A DNA stretch of 64,000 bases from Nocardioides coralli (GTDB lineage Bacteria; Actinomycetota; Actinomycetes; Propionibacteriales; Nocardioidaceae), in NCBI RefSeq assembly GCF_019880385.1, contig NZ_CP082273.1, positions 186,001-250,000 on the forward strand, read 5' to 3'. The notes beneath the pieces were generated by a model, which saw only the letters and a list, made by a program, of their open reading frames with translations, was not told the DNA's origin and searched no databases. Positions 48,810 through 57,675 of this stretch are shown in pieces. A program made the position numbers and the translations under genes. Numbering within the stretch: position 1 is the first letter of the stretch; the number at the start of each line of letters is the position of its first letter.

Positions 48810-50084
48810 GTGAGGATCGAGGGGCTGTTCGCCGACACGCGCCCGCTCCGCAACGACCACTTCCGGCGGCTCTGGGTCGCCAACATCATCACCGTCATCG
48901 GCGCCCAGCTGACGGTGGTCGCCGTCCCGGCCCAGATCTACTCGATCACCGGGTCCTCGGCGTACGTCGGCCTCACCGGTGTGTTCGGGCTCGTGCCGCT
49001 CGTCGTCTTCGGGCTCTGGGGTGGCGCGCTGGCCGATGCCTTCGACCGCCGCACGATGCTCGTGGTCACCACCGTGGGCCTCATCGTGACGAGCGCCGGG
49101 TTCTGGCTGCAGGCGGCGCTGGGGCTCGACAACGTCTGGCTGCTCCTGGGGCTCTTCTCGGTGCAGCAGGCCTTCTTCGCGGTCAACCAGCCCACCCGGT
49201 CCGCCGTGCTGCCCCGGCTGCTGCCCGACCACCTGCTGCCGGCCGCCAACTCGCTCAACATGACCGTCTTCATGGCCGGTGGCATCGCGGGCCCGCTCGT
49301 GGGCGGTGCGCTGATCCCGGTCATCGGGTTCTCCTGGCTCTACCTGGCCGACACCATCACCCTGCTCGCGACCCTGGGGGCCGTCGTGCGGCTGCCCCGG
49401 CTGCCGATCGAGGGGGCGATCACCGCACCCGGGCTGCGCGCCGTGGTCGACGGCTTCCGCTACCTGCGCGGGCAGCCGGTGCTGATGATGTCGTTCGTCG
49501 TCGACCTCATCGCGATGGTCTTCGGGATGCCGCGGGCGCTCTTCCCCGAGCTGGCGGACCTCAGCTTCGGCGGCCCGTCGGAGGGTGGCCTCGCCTTCGC
49601 GCTGCTCTTCGCCGCCATCCCCGCCGGGGCGGTGGTCGGCGGTGTCTTCTCCGGCTGGGTGTCACGCGTCGAGCGGCACGGCCTCGCGGTGATCGTGTGC
49701 ATCCTGGTCTGGGGCTTCGCCGTGGTCGGCTTCGGCGTCGCCGCCATGCTCGCCCCCCTTGCCCCGACACCGCTGCTGGTCGTCGCGGTGCTGATGCTCG
49801 CCCTCGGTGGCGCCGCCGACATGGCCTCGGCCGCCTTCCGTACGGCGATGCTGCAGTCGGCCGCCACCGACGCCGTCCGCGGCCGGCTCCAGGGCATCTT
49901 CATCGTCGTGGTCGCCGGCGGCCCGCGGGTCGCGGACGTGACCCACGGCGCGGCCGCGGCGGTGACCGGTGCTGCTGTGGCGGCCGCCGGGGGCGGCGTG
50001 CTGGTCGTGGTCGGGACGATCGTCGCCGCCCTGGCCGTGCCCGGCTTCGTGCGCTACCGGGTGACCCGCTCCGTCACGGCCTGA
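48810..50084 (+). CDS. MFS transporter (EntS-like)
   Basis: Major facilitator of 424 residues with about 12 helices, in the EntS/MFS_3 group of siderophore or drug exporters. The loop 2-3 signature is GGALADAFDRRTMLVV. RNDHFRRLWVANIITVIG opens helix 1. GTG 48810 fits a leaderless start. Its last 31 bases overlap the convergent MFS gene. No siderophore genes are nearby; the substrate is unknown. Confidence 0.88.
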   Translation: MRIEGLFADTRPLRNDHFRRLWVANIITVIGAQLTVVAVPAQIYSITGSSAYVGLTGVFGLVPLVVFGLWGGALADAFDRRTMLVVTTVGLIVTSAGFWLQAALGLDNVWLLLGLFSVQQAFFAVNQPTRSAVLPRLLPDHLLPAANSLNMTVFMAGGIAGPLVGGALIPVIGFSWLYLADTITLLATLGAVVRLPRLPIEGAITAPGLRAVVDGFRYLRGQPVLMMSFVVDLIAMVFGMPRALFPELADLSFGGPSEGGLAFALLFAAIPAGAVVGGVFSGWVSRVERHGLAVIVCILVWGFAVVGFGVAAMLAPLAPTPLLVVAVLMLALGGAADMASAAFRTAMLQSAATDAVRGRLQGIFIVVVAGGPRVADVTHGAAAAVTGAAVAAAGGGVLVVVGTIVAALAVPGFVRYRVTRSVTA

Positions 50085-51439
50085 CCGGTCGGCGTCCGGC
50101 TGGCCGCCACGACCGCCGCCAGCGCCGCCACCACCGCGATCCCGAAGACGGCGAGGAACGGGTCCCGCCCGGTGCTCTCCGCCCACGCGAAACCGATCCC
50201 GCAGCAGGCCAGCGCCAGGGCGGCTCCCAGCGAGTCCGCGATCGACAGCGCCGAGGAGTTGAAGCCACGGTCGGACTCGGTCGAGTGGCCGAGCATCGCC
50301 GGGCCGGTCCGGGTGAAACCGAACCCCATCCCTGCCCCGGCCAGGACGAAGGCGGCCCCGGCCAGCAGTGCGGAGCCATCGAGCCGCACGACCAGCCACA
50401 GCGAGAGGGCCGCCGCCAGCAGTGTCGAGCTGCCGATGAGCATCGCGCGCTCGTGGCTGACCTGGTCCACGACCCGGGCCTGCACCTGGCTCATGGTCGC
50501 CCACACGACGCCCACGACGGTCAGCGCGAGCCCGGCCTGGGCCGCGCTGAGGCCCCACCTCTCCTGCAGCACCAGGACGATGTAGGCCTGTCCGCAGAAG
50601 AACGCCGCGCTCATGGCGCCCCGGGTGCCGATCACCGACGGGAGGCCGCGAGCGACGCGCAGCGTCCCGCCGGGGACCAGCGGCCGCACCGCGAGCACGA
50701 CCACCAGCCCGGCCGCGGCCGCGAGGACGGCGGCGTCCCGTGAGCCCAGCAGCTCCACGGCGAGGACGGCGACCGCCGCGAGGGAGGCCCAGCCGAGGCG
50801 GGATCGCGGCGTGGCCCGGTCGTGGTCCGGCGTACGCCGCAGCGACGGGACCACGGGGGCGAGCATCAGTGCCGCGAGCGCGACCAGGCCGACGATGCCC
50901 AGGAACACCCAGCGCCACCCGAACGCGGCGGCCACGAAGGCCGCGACGGGCGGTCCGAACAGGGAGGGCAGGACCCACGCGGCCGCGAAGGTGGCGAACA
51001 CCGAGGGCTGCAGCCGCGGCGGGAAGACCGCACCCACCACGACGTAGAGGCTGACGATGAGGGCCCCCGTCCCGAGCCCCTGCACCACCCGGCCCGCGAC
51101 CAGCACACCCATCGACGGCGCCAGGCCCGCCGCCAGCACGCCGGCGGTGAAGAGCAGCAGCGAGGTCACCAGCGACCCGGCCGGTCCGTGCCGGTCGCTC
51201 CACGTGCCCGCCGCGACCATGCCCACCACCCCGCTCGCCAGGGGAGCGGCGAAGGCCAGGGCGTAGAGGGACGCGCCGTCGAGCTCCCGGCTGATGGTCG
51301 GCATCACCGTGGTGACGGCCATCGTCTCGAAGGCGTTGAAGGCGATCAGGGCGAAGATGGCGACGGTCGTCGAGAGGTACGCCGGGGCGAGGATGCCGCT
51401 GCGGATGCCGCGCGCCGGCGCTGGATCGGTCATGGTCAC
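50054..51439 (-). CDS. MFS transporter (drug-exporter type)
   Basis: Major facilitator of 461 residues, 12-14 helices, like multidrug exporters. Loop 2-3 reads AAGTWSDRHGPAGSLV, helix 4 RVVQGLGTGALIVSLYVVVG with the antiporter-type RxxQG. GTG 51439 is chosen: TAGCGT ends seven bases upstream and no ribosome site fits. The promoter has a MerR-type dyad in a 19-base spacer (51447-51477), hinting at induction by a drug or metal. The substrate is unknown. Confidence 0.88.
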   Translation of the reverse strand: MTMTDPAPARGIRSGILAPAYLSTTVAIFALIAFNAFETMAVTTVMPTISRELDGASLYALAFAAPLASGVVGMVAAGTWSDRHGPAGSLVTSLLLFTAGVLAAGLAPSMGVLVAGRVVQGLGTGALIVSLYVVVGAVFPPRLQPSVFATFAAAWVLPSLFGPPVAAFVAAAFGWRWVFLGIVGLVALAALMLAPVVPSLRRTPDHDRATPRSRLGWASLAAVAVLAVELLGSRDAAVLAAAAGLVVVLAVRPLVPGGTLRVARGLPSVIGTRGAMSAAFFCGQAYIVLVLQERWGLSAAQAGLALTVVGVVWATMSQVQARVVDQVSHERAMLIGSSTLLAAALSLWLVVRLDGSALLAGAAFVLAGAGMGFGFTRTGPAMLGHSTESDRGFNSSALSIADSLGAALALACCGIGFAWAESTGRDPFLAVFGIAVVAALAAVVAASRTPTGQAVTERVTR

Positions 51440-51446
51440 CTCGCGA

Positions 51447-51477
51447 ACGCTAGGACCTCAACGGTGCTTGAGCTCAA
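51447..51477 (-). promoter_or_regulatory. MerR-type promoter of the MFS exporter
   Basis: Minus strand: TTGAGC (51472-51477) as -35, a 19-base spacer, TAGCGT (51447-51452) as -10. CTCAAGCACCGTTGAG (CTCAA/TTGAG arms, 51457-51472) lies almost wholly in the spacer. Long spacers with a central dyad are the hallmark of MerR-family activation. Confidence 0.5.
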
Positions 51478-51506
51478 GTCGGGACGGGCGGTCGGTCAGT
51501 GCACCG

Positions 51507-51905
51507 TCAGTGGCGCTCCTCCAGCCCGACCGCCTCGCGGAGGCGCTGCACCGACTCGTGGAGGTCGTCGTCGTCGCGGGCCCGCGACTCCATGAGGTCC
51601 GACAGGGCCTCCGCGATCACGTTGAGCTTCTCCTGCTGAGCCTCGTTGGCGCGCCGCCCGGCGTTCTCCAGCAGCACCAGCAGCAGGAGTGACAGCAGGG
51701 CCGTCCCGGTGTGGAGCGCGAGCTCCCACTTCGTGATGCTCGGCCACAAGGGGAAGCTGAGGACCCACACGGTCAGCAGCGCGAGGATGAAGACGAAGAA
51801 CGGTGCCCGGCTGACCTGCCCGTTGACGGCCTCGACGAAGGACTCGAAACGACCGCGCCGCGAGCGACCCTCACGGCTCTGCGCGGCGTCAGTGCGATCA
51901 CTCAT
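51507..51905 (-). CDS. Low-affinity iron permease-family membrane protein
   Basis: A 132-residue protein of the family named after yeast low-affinity iron permease. Two helices (FFVFILALLTVWVLSFPLW; LHTGTALLSLLLLVLLENA) are followed by a soluble helix (AQQEKLNVIAEALSDLME). Iron transport is not shown for bacterial members. ATG 51905 lies six bases after CAGACT. Transcribed alone. Confidence 0.75.
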   Translation of the reverse strand: MSDRTDAAQSREGRSRRGRFESFVEAVNGQVSRAPFFVFILALLTVWVLSFPLWPSITKWELALHTGTALLSLLLLVLLENAGRRANEAQQEKLNVIAEALSDLMESRARDDDDLHESVQRLREAVGLEERH

Positions 51906-51966
51906 GTCGGAAGTCTGCCCGAGGGGGGTGCACGAGCCGGGGTGCCGCCGCGCGTCGCCTCCGGGC

Positions 51967-51972
51967 TAGGGT
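51967..51972 (+). promoter_or_regulatory. -10 box of leaderless DUF4177-ridA operon
   Basis: TAGGGT ends seven bases before ATG 51980; no ribosome site. Confidence 0.55.
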
Positions 51973-51979
51973 CCCCACC

Positions 51980-52135
51980 ATGACCAAGTGGGAGTACCAG
52001 GTGGCGCCGATTCCGCTCCACAACGAGGCACTGATGCTCAACAACTTCGGCCAGGACGGCTGGGAGCTGGTGACCATCACGAGCAACGCGCAGGGCGGGC
52101 TCATCGCCTTCCTCAAGCGCCCCACGGAGGGCTGA
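51980..52135 (+). CDS. DUF4177-type small protein
   Basis: A 51-residue gene: MTKWEYQVAPIPLHNEAL at the start, then LNNFGQDGWELVTITSN and IAFLKRP. The Trp-Glu-Tyr opening and GWELV are hallmarks of DUF4177, whose role is unknown. ATG 51980 is leaderless and it ends three bases before ridA. The mycobacterial equivalent (Rv3678A) is also next to ridA, supporting a real gene. It leads DUF4177-ridA-nudix-MBL. Confidence 0.85.
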   Translation: MTKWEYQVAPIPLHNEALMLNNFGQDGWELVTITSNAQGGLIAFLKRPTEG

Positions 52136-52138
52136 GCC

Positions 52139-52603
52139 ATGGCCCATCCCGAGGAGAAGCTGGCCGAGCTCGGGCTCAGCGTGCCCGAGGTGGCCGCGCC
52201 CGTGGCCGCCTACGTCCCGGCCGTACGGTCCGGCAACCACGTCTACACCTCCGGCCAGCTGCCGATGCGGCAGGGGGAGCTGATGATGACCGGCAAGGTC
52301 GGTGGCGACGTCAGCCCGGAGGAGGCCGTCGAGTGCGCCCAGCAGTGCGGGCTCAACGCCATCGCCGCGGTCAAGGCGCAGGTGGGTGATCTCGCTGCGG
52401 TGGAGCGCGTCGTCAAGGTCGTGTGCTTCGTGGCGTCGACGCCCGACTTCACCGGACAGCCGCAGGTCGCCAACGGCGTCTCCGAGCTGCTGGGTGAGGT
52501 CTTCGGCGAGGCCGGCGTCCACGCCCGGTCGGCCGTGGGGGTCCCCGTGCTCCCGCTCGACGCCCCGGTCGAGGTCGAGCTCGTCGTCGAGGTCCGGGAC
52601 TGA
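52139..52603 (+). CDS. RidA/YjgF-family deaminase
   Basis: A 154-residue RidA-family protein. RidA hydrolyses reactive enamine/imine intermediates from amino-acid dehydratases. The trimer-pocket Arg is in HARSAVGV, with GNHVYTSGQLPMRQG and the C-terminal VEVELVVEVRD. This is the longer Rv3678c-like subfamily (usual RidA is about 130). It starts three bases after DUF4177. Confidence 0.9.
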   Translation: MAHPEEKLAELGLSVPEVAAPVAAYVPAVRSGNHVYTSGQLPMRQGELMMTGKVGGDVSPEEAVECAQQCGLNAIAAVKAQVGDLAAVERVVKVVCFVASTPDFTGQPQVANGVSELLGEVFGEAGVHARSAVGVPVLPLDAPVEVELVVEVRD

Positions 52604-53458
52604 GTGGAACGGATGCCGCTGCCGCCGCACCTGGTCGAGCAGGCCAGGGCGTACGCCGACGGGTCGGCCACCCCGGCCGAGCCCCGGGACGCGGCGACCG
52701 TGGTGCTGCTGCGCGACGGTACTGACCCGGCGACGGGGCCGGAGGTCTACCTGCTCCGCCGCCAGACCTCCATGGCCTTCGCCGGCGGCATGTGCGTCTT
52801 CCCCGGCGGAGGCGTGGACCCGCGCGACTTCGACCACGCCGTCGCCTGGGCCGGCCCGTCGCCAGCCGAGTGGGCCGCGCGGCTCGCCGTCGAGGAGCCG
52901 ATGGCCCGCGCGCTCGTGTGTGCTGCGGTCCGTGAGACCTTCGAGGAGTCCGGGGTCCTGCTCGCGGGCGATCGCGACGCCGTGGTGGCCGACACGACCG
53001 GGGCCGACTGGGAGGACGACCGCGCCGCCCTCGAGGCGCGCGAGCTGTCTCTCACCGACTTCCTGGACCGGCGCGGACTGGTGCTCCGCAGCGACCTCCT
53101 CGGCACCTGGGCCGGCTGGCTGACACCGGTCTTCGAGCCGAAGCGCTACCGCACGTGGTTCTTCGTGGCCCGACTCCCGGAGGGACAGGTGACGCGCGAC
53201 GTGTCGCGGGAGTCCGACGCCGTCGCCTGGCGGCCCGCGCTCTCCGCGGTCGCGGCCGCCGATGCGGGCGACATCTTGATGCTGCCGCCGACGTACCTCA
53301 CCTGCCTCGAGGTCGGTCAGCACGCGGACGCCGATGCCGTCCTGGCCGCGTCGGCAGGGCGCGACGTCGACATGTTCACCCCCGAGGTGGTCCCCGACGC
53401 GGACGGCTTCGTGCTCTCCATCCCGCCCCGCTACGAGTCGCTGGTCAGCGGTCGATGA
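52604..53458 (+). CDS. NUDIX hydrolase, NUDT19-like
   Basis: A 284-residue NUDIX hydrolase. The box is split: GGGVDPRDF is followed by about 45 extra residues before [14 protein letters not shown], as in NUDT19/RP2-type CoA diphosphatases. [13 protein letters not shown] precedes it. The GTG directly follows the ridA stop. Its own stop overlaps the MBL gene. The substrate is inferred only. Confidence 0.85.
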   Translation: MERMPLPPHLVEQARAYADGSATPAEPRDAATVVLLRDGTDPATGPEVYLLRRQTSMAFAGGMCVFPGGGVDPRDFDHAVAWAGPSPAEWAARLAVEEPMARALVCAAVRETFEESGVLLAGDRDAVVADTTGADWEDDRAALEARELSLTDFLDRRGLVLRSDLLGTWAGWLTPVFEPKRYRTWFFVARLPEGQVTRDVSRESDAVAWRPALSAVAAADAGDILMLPPTYLTCLEVGQHADADAVLAASAGRDVDMFTPEVVPDADGFVLSIPPRYESLVSGR

Positions 53459-54258
53459 GCTGGTCCGGTGGCAGCGTCGGCGCTCGCGGGCGCTGCGTCC
53501 TCGCGCCCAACGCCTCGCCGATGACGCTGGACGGCACCAACACCTGGGTGCTCCGCGAGCCGGGGGCCTCGCGCTCGGTGGTGGTCGACCCGGGACCCGC
53601 CGACCCCGGGCACCTCGACGCCGTCCGCGAGGCGGCCGGCGACGTCGCGGTGGTGCTCCTGACCCACCACCACCTCGACCACTCCGAGGCCGCCGCCGAG
53701 TTCGCACGCTCGGTCGGGTGCGGCGTCCGCGCCCTCGACCCGGCGCACCGGCTCGGGTCGGAGGGGCTCGAAGAGGGTGACGTGGTCGCCGTGGACGGGC
53801 TCGAGGTCCACGTCGTCGCCACTCCCGGCCACACTGCCGACTCGCTGTCGTTCGTGCTCCCGGCCGAGGGCACCGTGCTCACCGGTGACACCGTCCTCGG
53901 ACGGGGTACCACGGTGGTGGCCCACCCCGACGGGCAGCTCGGTGCCTACCTCGACTCGCTCGACCGGCTCTACGCCCTCGCCGAGACCCACGACCTCGGC
54001 ACGATCTGGCCGGGCCACGGTCCCGTCGTCGACGACGCGCTCGCGGTGCTCGACCACTACATCAGCCACCGCCAGGAGCGTCTCGCCCAGGTCGAGGCCG
54101 CGGTCGCGCAGCTCCGGGCGGGCGGGATCGCCGATGCCGCGGCCCTGCCCCGCCAGGTCGTGGAGATCGTGTACGCCGACGTCGACCCGGTCCTCTGGGG
54201 TGCCGCCGAGCTCTCGGTGCGGGCACAGCTCGACCACCTGCGCGGGGGCGAGCGGTAA
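53455..54258 (+). CDS. MBL-fold metallo-hydrolase (Rv3677-like)
   Basis: Metallo-beta-lactamase-fold hydrolase of 267 residues. Metal motif THHHLDHSE near residue 65, then [14 protein letters not shown] and WPGHGP. The C-terminal helical part ([16 protein letters not shown] onward) is like LACTB2, which cuts RNA. In mycobacteria this gene sits by crp and ridA. ATG 53455 overlaps the NUDIX stop. Confidence 0.88.
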   Translation: MSWSGGSVGARGRCVLAPNASPMTLDGTNTWVLREPGASRSVVVDPGPADPGHLDAVREAAGDVAVVLLTHHHLDHSEAAAEFARSVGCGVRALDPAHRLGSEGLEEGDVVAVDGLEVHVVATPGHTADSLSFVLPAEGTVLTGDTVLGRGTTVVAHPDGQLGAYLDSLDRLYALAETHDLGTIWPGHGPVVDDALAVLDHYISHRQERLAQVEAAVAQLRAGGIADAAALPRQVVEIVYADVDPVLWGAAELSVRAQLDHLRGGER

Positions 54259-54344
54259 CAGCCCGGTCACGGTCAGGTAACAGGTGGCGCGCCCCCAGCG
54301 CCTGCCGGCTCAGCCCGGACATGCGCTCCGCTCCGGACTGCCCT

Positions 54345-54360
54345 ACTGTCGAAAGACAGT
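54345..54360 (+). promoter_or_regulatory. Inverted repeat before the BCCT gene
   Basis: ACTGTC-GAAA-GACAGT, 25 bases upstream of ATG 54385. It overlaps a possible -10 (TACTGT, 54344-54349), so it may be an operator or a leader hairpin. Confidence 0.4.
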
Positions 54361-54384
54361 CACTCACGGAGCGGAGGAAGCATC

Positions 54385-56073
54385 ATGTCCGAGGTCCGAG
54401 AAAGCAGGTCGGCACGACCACCCGGGGAGGCGTCGTCAGGCCTGCTGGGGCGGATGCGGTCACCACGGGTCTTCGTCCCCGCGGCGGGACTGATGGTCGC
54501 CTTCGTGCTGGTGGCGGCCATCTTCCCGAAGGGGCTCGAGGAGATGCTGGTGAGCGCCAACACCACGGTCGTGCAGGACCTCGGCTGGTGGTACGTCCTC
54601 ATCGTCACCGGCTTCGTCGCCTTCTCGCTCTGGATCGCGCTGTCGTCGACCGGTGAGATCGTGCTGGGCAAGGACGACGAGGACCCCGAGTTCGGGCTCA
54701 AGTCCTGGTTCGCCATGCTGTTCGCGGCGGGCATGGGCATCGGCCTGGTGTTCTGGGGCGTCGCGGAGCCGCTCAACCACTACAACGCCCCGCCGCCCGG
54801 CGCCGAGGCCGCGACGGACTCCGCGGACGCCGGCCGGGTCGCGCTCGACACCACGTTCCTGCACTGGGGCCTGCACGCCTGGGCGATCTACGTCGTCGTG
54901 GGCCTCGCGGTCGCCTACGCCGTGCACCGCAAGGGACGCCCGATCTCGCTGCGCTACGCCCTCGAGCCGCTCTTCGGCAAGCGGGTCCTCGGGTTCTGGG
55001 GCGACGTCATCGACATCGTCGCGATCGTCGGCACCCTCTTCGGCGTCGCCACCTCGCTGGGTCTGGGTGTCACCCAGATCGGCGCGGGCCTCTCGTTCCT
55101 CGGGGTCGTCGAGGAAGCCGGCAACGCGCTGCTGGTGATCCTCATCGTCGCCATCACGGCCGTGGCGCTCGCCTCGGTGGTCAGCGGCATCGACAAGGGC
55201 ATCCGGCTGCTCTCCAACATCAACATGGTGATGGCCCTGGGCCTGATGGCGTTCGTGCTGGTGCTGGGCCCGACGGTGTTCCTGCTGAGCGAGTTCGTGA
55301 CCCAGATCGGGTCCTACCTGCAGAACTTCCTGCGGCTGTCCTTCGACGTCAAGCCCTTCGAGGGGTCCGACGGGAGCGCCTGGCTGTCCGGCTGGACCAC
55401 GTACTACTGGGGCTGGTGGATGAGCTGGGCGCCGTTCGTCGGCATCTTCATCGCCCGCATCTCGCGCGGGCGGACGGTGCGCGAGTTCGTGCTCGGCGTG
55501 ATGCTGGTCCCGACCCTGGTGACGTTCCTGTGGTTCTCGGTGCTCGGTGGCGCCGCGATCCACCGCGAGCTGTTCGGCAACGGCGGGCTGATCGACGCCG
55601 AGGAGGGGGTCAGCACCAACACCGCCCTCTTCGAGCTGCTCGACGGCTTCCCGGCCACCGGGCTGCTCGCCGTCATCGCCATCGTGCTCATCGTCATCTT
55701 CTTCGTCACCAGCTCCGACTCGGGATCGTTCGTGGTGACGATGCTGGCCGAGGGCGGCGACCTGGACCCGCCGGTGTGGAGCCGCACGTTCTGGGCTTCC
55801 ATCGAGGGCCTGGTGGCGATCGTGCTGCTGCTCGCAGGCGGCCTGGCCGCCCTGCAGACGATGGCGATCCTGGTCGCCGCCCCGTTCAGCATCATCATGG
55901 TGCTGATGGTGGTGGCCACCGCGAAGGCGCTGACGGCCGAGAGCCGCGAGCGCCAGCGCCGTCGCCGGCTCTGGATGGCCCGCGAGGTCGCCGCCGAGCT
56001 TGAGTCGAACGGCCACGGCGACCCGGGCACCACCGCGGGTGGCTCCAGCAAGGAGCCCGTCGGGAGCCCCTGA
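54385..56073 (+). CDS. BCCT-family osmolyte transporter
   Basis: Uptake of glycine betaine, choline or related osmolytes; 562 residues with 12 helices. The family signature includes FAAGMGIGLVFWGVAEPLNH and the Trp-rich YYWGWWMSWAPFVG segment of helix 8. The C-terminal tail (RQRRRRLWMAREVAAELE) is charged, as in osmosensing BetP. ATG 54385 has GGAGGAAG upstream. The substrate cannot be fixed. Confidence 0.92.
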   Translation: MSEVRESRSARPPGEASSGLLGRMRSPRVFVPAAGLMVAFVLVAAIFPKGLEEMLVSANTTVVQDLGWWYVLIVTGFVAFSLWIALSSTGEIVLGKDDEDPEFGLKSWFAMLFAAGMGIGLVFWGVAEPLNHYNAPPPGAEAATDSADAGRVALDTTFLHWGLHAWAIYVVVGLAVAYAVHRKGRPISLRYALEPLFGKRVLGFWGDVIDIVAIVGTLFGVATSLGLGVTQIGAGLSFLGVVEEAGNALLVILIVAITAVALASVVSGIDKGIRLLSNINMVMALGLMAFVLVLGPTVFLLSEFVTQIGSYLQNFLRLSFDVKPFEGSDGSAWLSGWTTYYWGWWMSWAPFVGIFIARISRGRTVREFVLGVMLVPTLVTFLWFSVLGGAAIHRELFGNGGLIDAEEGVSTNTALFELLDGFPATGLLAVIAIVLIVIFFVTSSDSGSFVVTMLAEGGDLDPPVWSRTFWASIEGLVAIVLLLAGGLAALQTMAILVAAPFSIIMVLMVVATAKALTAESRERQRRRRLWMAREVAAELESNGHGDPGTTAGGSSKEPVGSP

Positions 56074-56084
56074 CGCCCACGACG

Positions 56085-56120
56085 ACGACGCCGCCGGCCC
56101 CGAGGGGTCGGCGGCGTCGT
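56085..56120. terminator. Terminator between the BCCT gene and crp
   Basis: ACGACGCCGCCGGCCCC pairs with GGGGTCGGCGGCGTCGT (one G-U pair) in a near-perfect long stem. It lies between the two convergent stops and can serve both. Confidence 0.75.
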
Positions 56121-56142
56121 GCTGTCGGCGGTGAGGTGGCCC

Positions 56143-56820
56143 TCAGCGGGCCCGGCGCGTGAGCCGCTCGACGTCCATCAGCACGACGGAACGAGGCTCG
56201 AGGCGCAGCCAGCCGCGCGAGGCGAAGTCGGCCAGCGCCTTGTTGACGGTCTCCCGGGAGGCCCCGACGAGCTGCGCGAGCTCCTCCTGCGTGAGGTCGT
56301 GGTGGACGTGGACGCCGTCGTCGGCCGTGCGACCGAAGCGGTCGGCCAGGTCGAGCAGGGCCTTGGCGACACGACCCGGTACGTCGGAGAAGACCAGGTC
56401 GGCGTTGACGTCGTTGGCCTTGCGCAGCCGGCTGGCGATCTGGGAGAGCAGACCGCGGGCGACCACCGGGCGGCCCTCGAGCCAGCGCAGCAGGTCGTCG
56501 TGGGACAGGGAGGCGAACGCCACGTCCGTCACGGCGGTCACGGTGGCGGAGCGTGGGCCGGGGTCGAAGAGCGAGAGCTCGCCGAACATCTGCCCCGGAC
56601 CCAGGACGGCCAGCAGGTTCTCGCGGCCGTCGCTGGAGGTGCGACCGAGCTTCACCTTGCCGTCGAGGACGATGTAGAGCTTGTCGCCGGAGTCGCCCTC
56701 GTGGAAGAGCACCTCACCGCGCCGCAGCCGGCTCTCGGTCATCGACGTACGCAGCGCGGTGGCGGCCTCGTCGTCGAGGGCGCTGAACAGCGGGGCCTGA
56801 CGGAGTACGTCGTTGTCCAC
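56143..56820 (-). CDS. crp: Crp/Fnr-family regulator (mycobacterial Crp-like)
   Basis: A 225-residue cAMP receptor-type regulator. Cyclic-nucleotide pocket FGELSLFDPGPRSATVTA, a dimer helix, and HTH DLTQEELAQLVGASRETVNK. No N-terminal Fnr cysteines, so cAMP, not oxygen, is the likely ligand. It corresponds in sequence and place to Rv3676, divergent from nth. GTG 56820 has GGGGAGGA upstream. Confidence 0.92.
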   Translation of the reverse strand: MDNDVLRQAPLFSALDDEAATALRTSMTESRLRRGEVLFHEGDSGDKLYIVLDGKVKLGRTSSDGRENLLAVLGPGQMFGELSLFDPGPRSATVTAVTDVAFASLSHDDLLRWLEGRPVVARGLLSQIASRLRKANDVNADLVFSDVPGRVAKALLDLADRFGRTADDGVHVHHDLTQEELAQLVGASRETVNKALADFASRGWLRLEPRSVVLMDVERLTRRAR

Positions 56821-56933
56821 GGGTCCTCCCCATCGGTTGTCCGGGCCGGTCGACCTCGGGTCGGGCCGATCCTATCCAGTGGCGCAGGTCACAGCGCCAC
56901 TCGACCGGGCCTGCAGGCGTGGGTGACCACGCA

Positions 56934-56939
56934 TAGGCT
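56934..56939 (+). promoter_or_regulatory. nth: -10 box of leaderless nth operon
   Basis: TAGGCT ends seven bases before ATG 56947. Confidence 0.5.
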
Positions 56940-56946
56940 TGCCGCC

Positions 56947-57675
56947 ATGGCGACCCAGACCCCGGATCCGGCCGCGAACCCGGCCGGCCGGACCTCGCTG
57001 GTCAGGCGCGCCCGCAAGATCGATCGCGTCCTCGCCGCAACCTACCCCGACGCGCGGTGCGAGCTCGACTTCGACGACCCCTTCCAGCTCCTGGTGGTCA
57101 CGGTGCTCAGCGCCCAGACGACCGACCGGCGGGTCAACGCCGTGCGGCCGGTGCTGTTCGGCGCCTACCCGACCCCCGCGGCGATGGCGGCCGCACCCCG
57201 CGACCACCTCGAGCAGATCGTCGGGCCGCTCGGCTTCTTCCGGCAGAAGACCGAGACGCTGCTCAAGCTCTCGGCCGACCTGGTCGAGCGCTTCGACGGA
57301 CAGGTGCCGCCACGCCTCACCGACCTGGTGACGCTGCCCGGGGTGGGTCGCAAGACCGCCAACGTCGTTCTCGGCAACGCCTTCGACGTCCCCGGCATCA
57401 CCGTCGACACCCACTTCGGACGTCTCGTACGCCGGCTGGGCTGGACCGAGGAGACCGACCCGGTCAAGGTCGAGCACGCGGTCGGCGCGCTGTTCCCCCG
57501 GCGTGACTGGACGATGCTGAGCCACCACCTGATCTGGCACGGGCGGCGTCGCTGCCACGCCAAGAAGCCGGCGTGCGGCGCGTGCCCGGTCGCCCGCTGG
57601 TGCCCGTCCTACGGCGCGGGGCCGGTCGACCCTGCCGCGGCGCTGGCCCTGGTCCGGACCGAGGGCCCCGCATGA
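56947..57675 (+). CDS. nth: Endonuclease III
   Basis: Base-excision glycosylase/AP lyase for oxidised pyrimidines; 242 residues. HhH LPGVGRKTANVVLGNAF with catalytic Lys, catalytic Asp in ITVDTHFGR, and four cysteines (CHAKKPACGACPVARWC) for [4Fe-4S]. First gene of nth-tlpA-nudix-marP, all overlapped by ATGA or GTGA, as in mycobacteria. Confidence 0.96.
   Translation: MATQTPDPAANPAGRTSLVRRARKIDRVLAATYPDARCELDFDDPFQLLVVTVLSAQTTDRRVNAVRPVLFGAYPTPAAMAAAPRDHLEQIVGPLGFFRQKTETLLKLSADLVERFDGQVPPRLTDLVTLPGVGRKTANVVLGNAFDVPGITVDTHFGRLVRRLGWTEETDPVKVEHAVGALFPRRDWTMLSHHLIWHGRRRCHAKKPACGACPVARWCPSYGAGPVDPAAALALVRTEGPA

Noticed and set aside
48810..51439. Siderophore or antibiotic biosynthesis cluster around the MFS exporters
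   Set aside because: No NRPS, PKS or tailoring enzymes nearby; the exporters lie among housekeeping genes.
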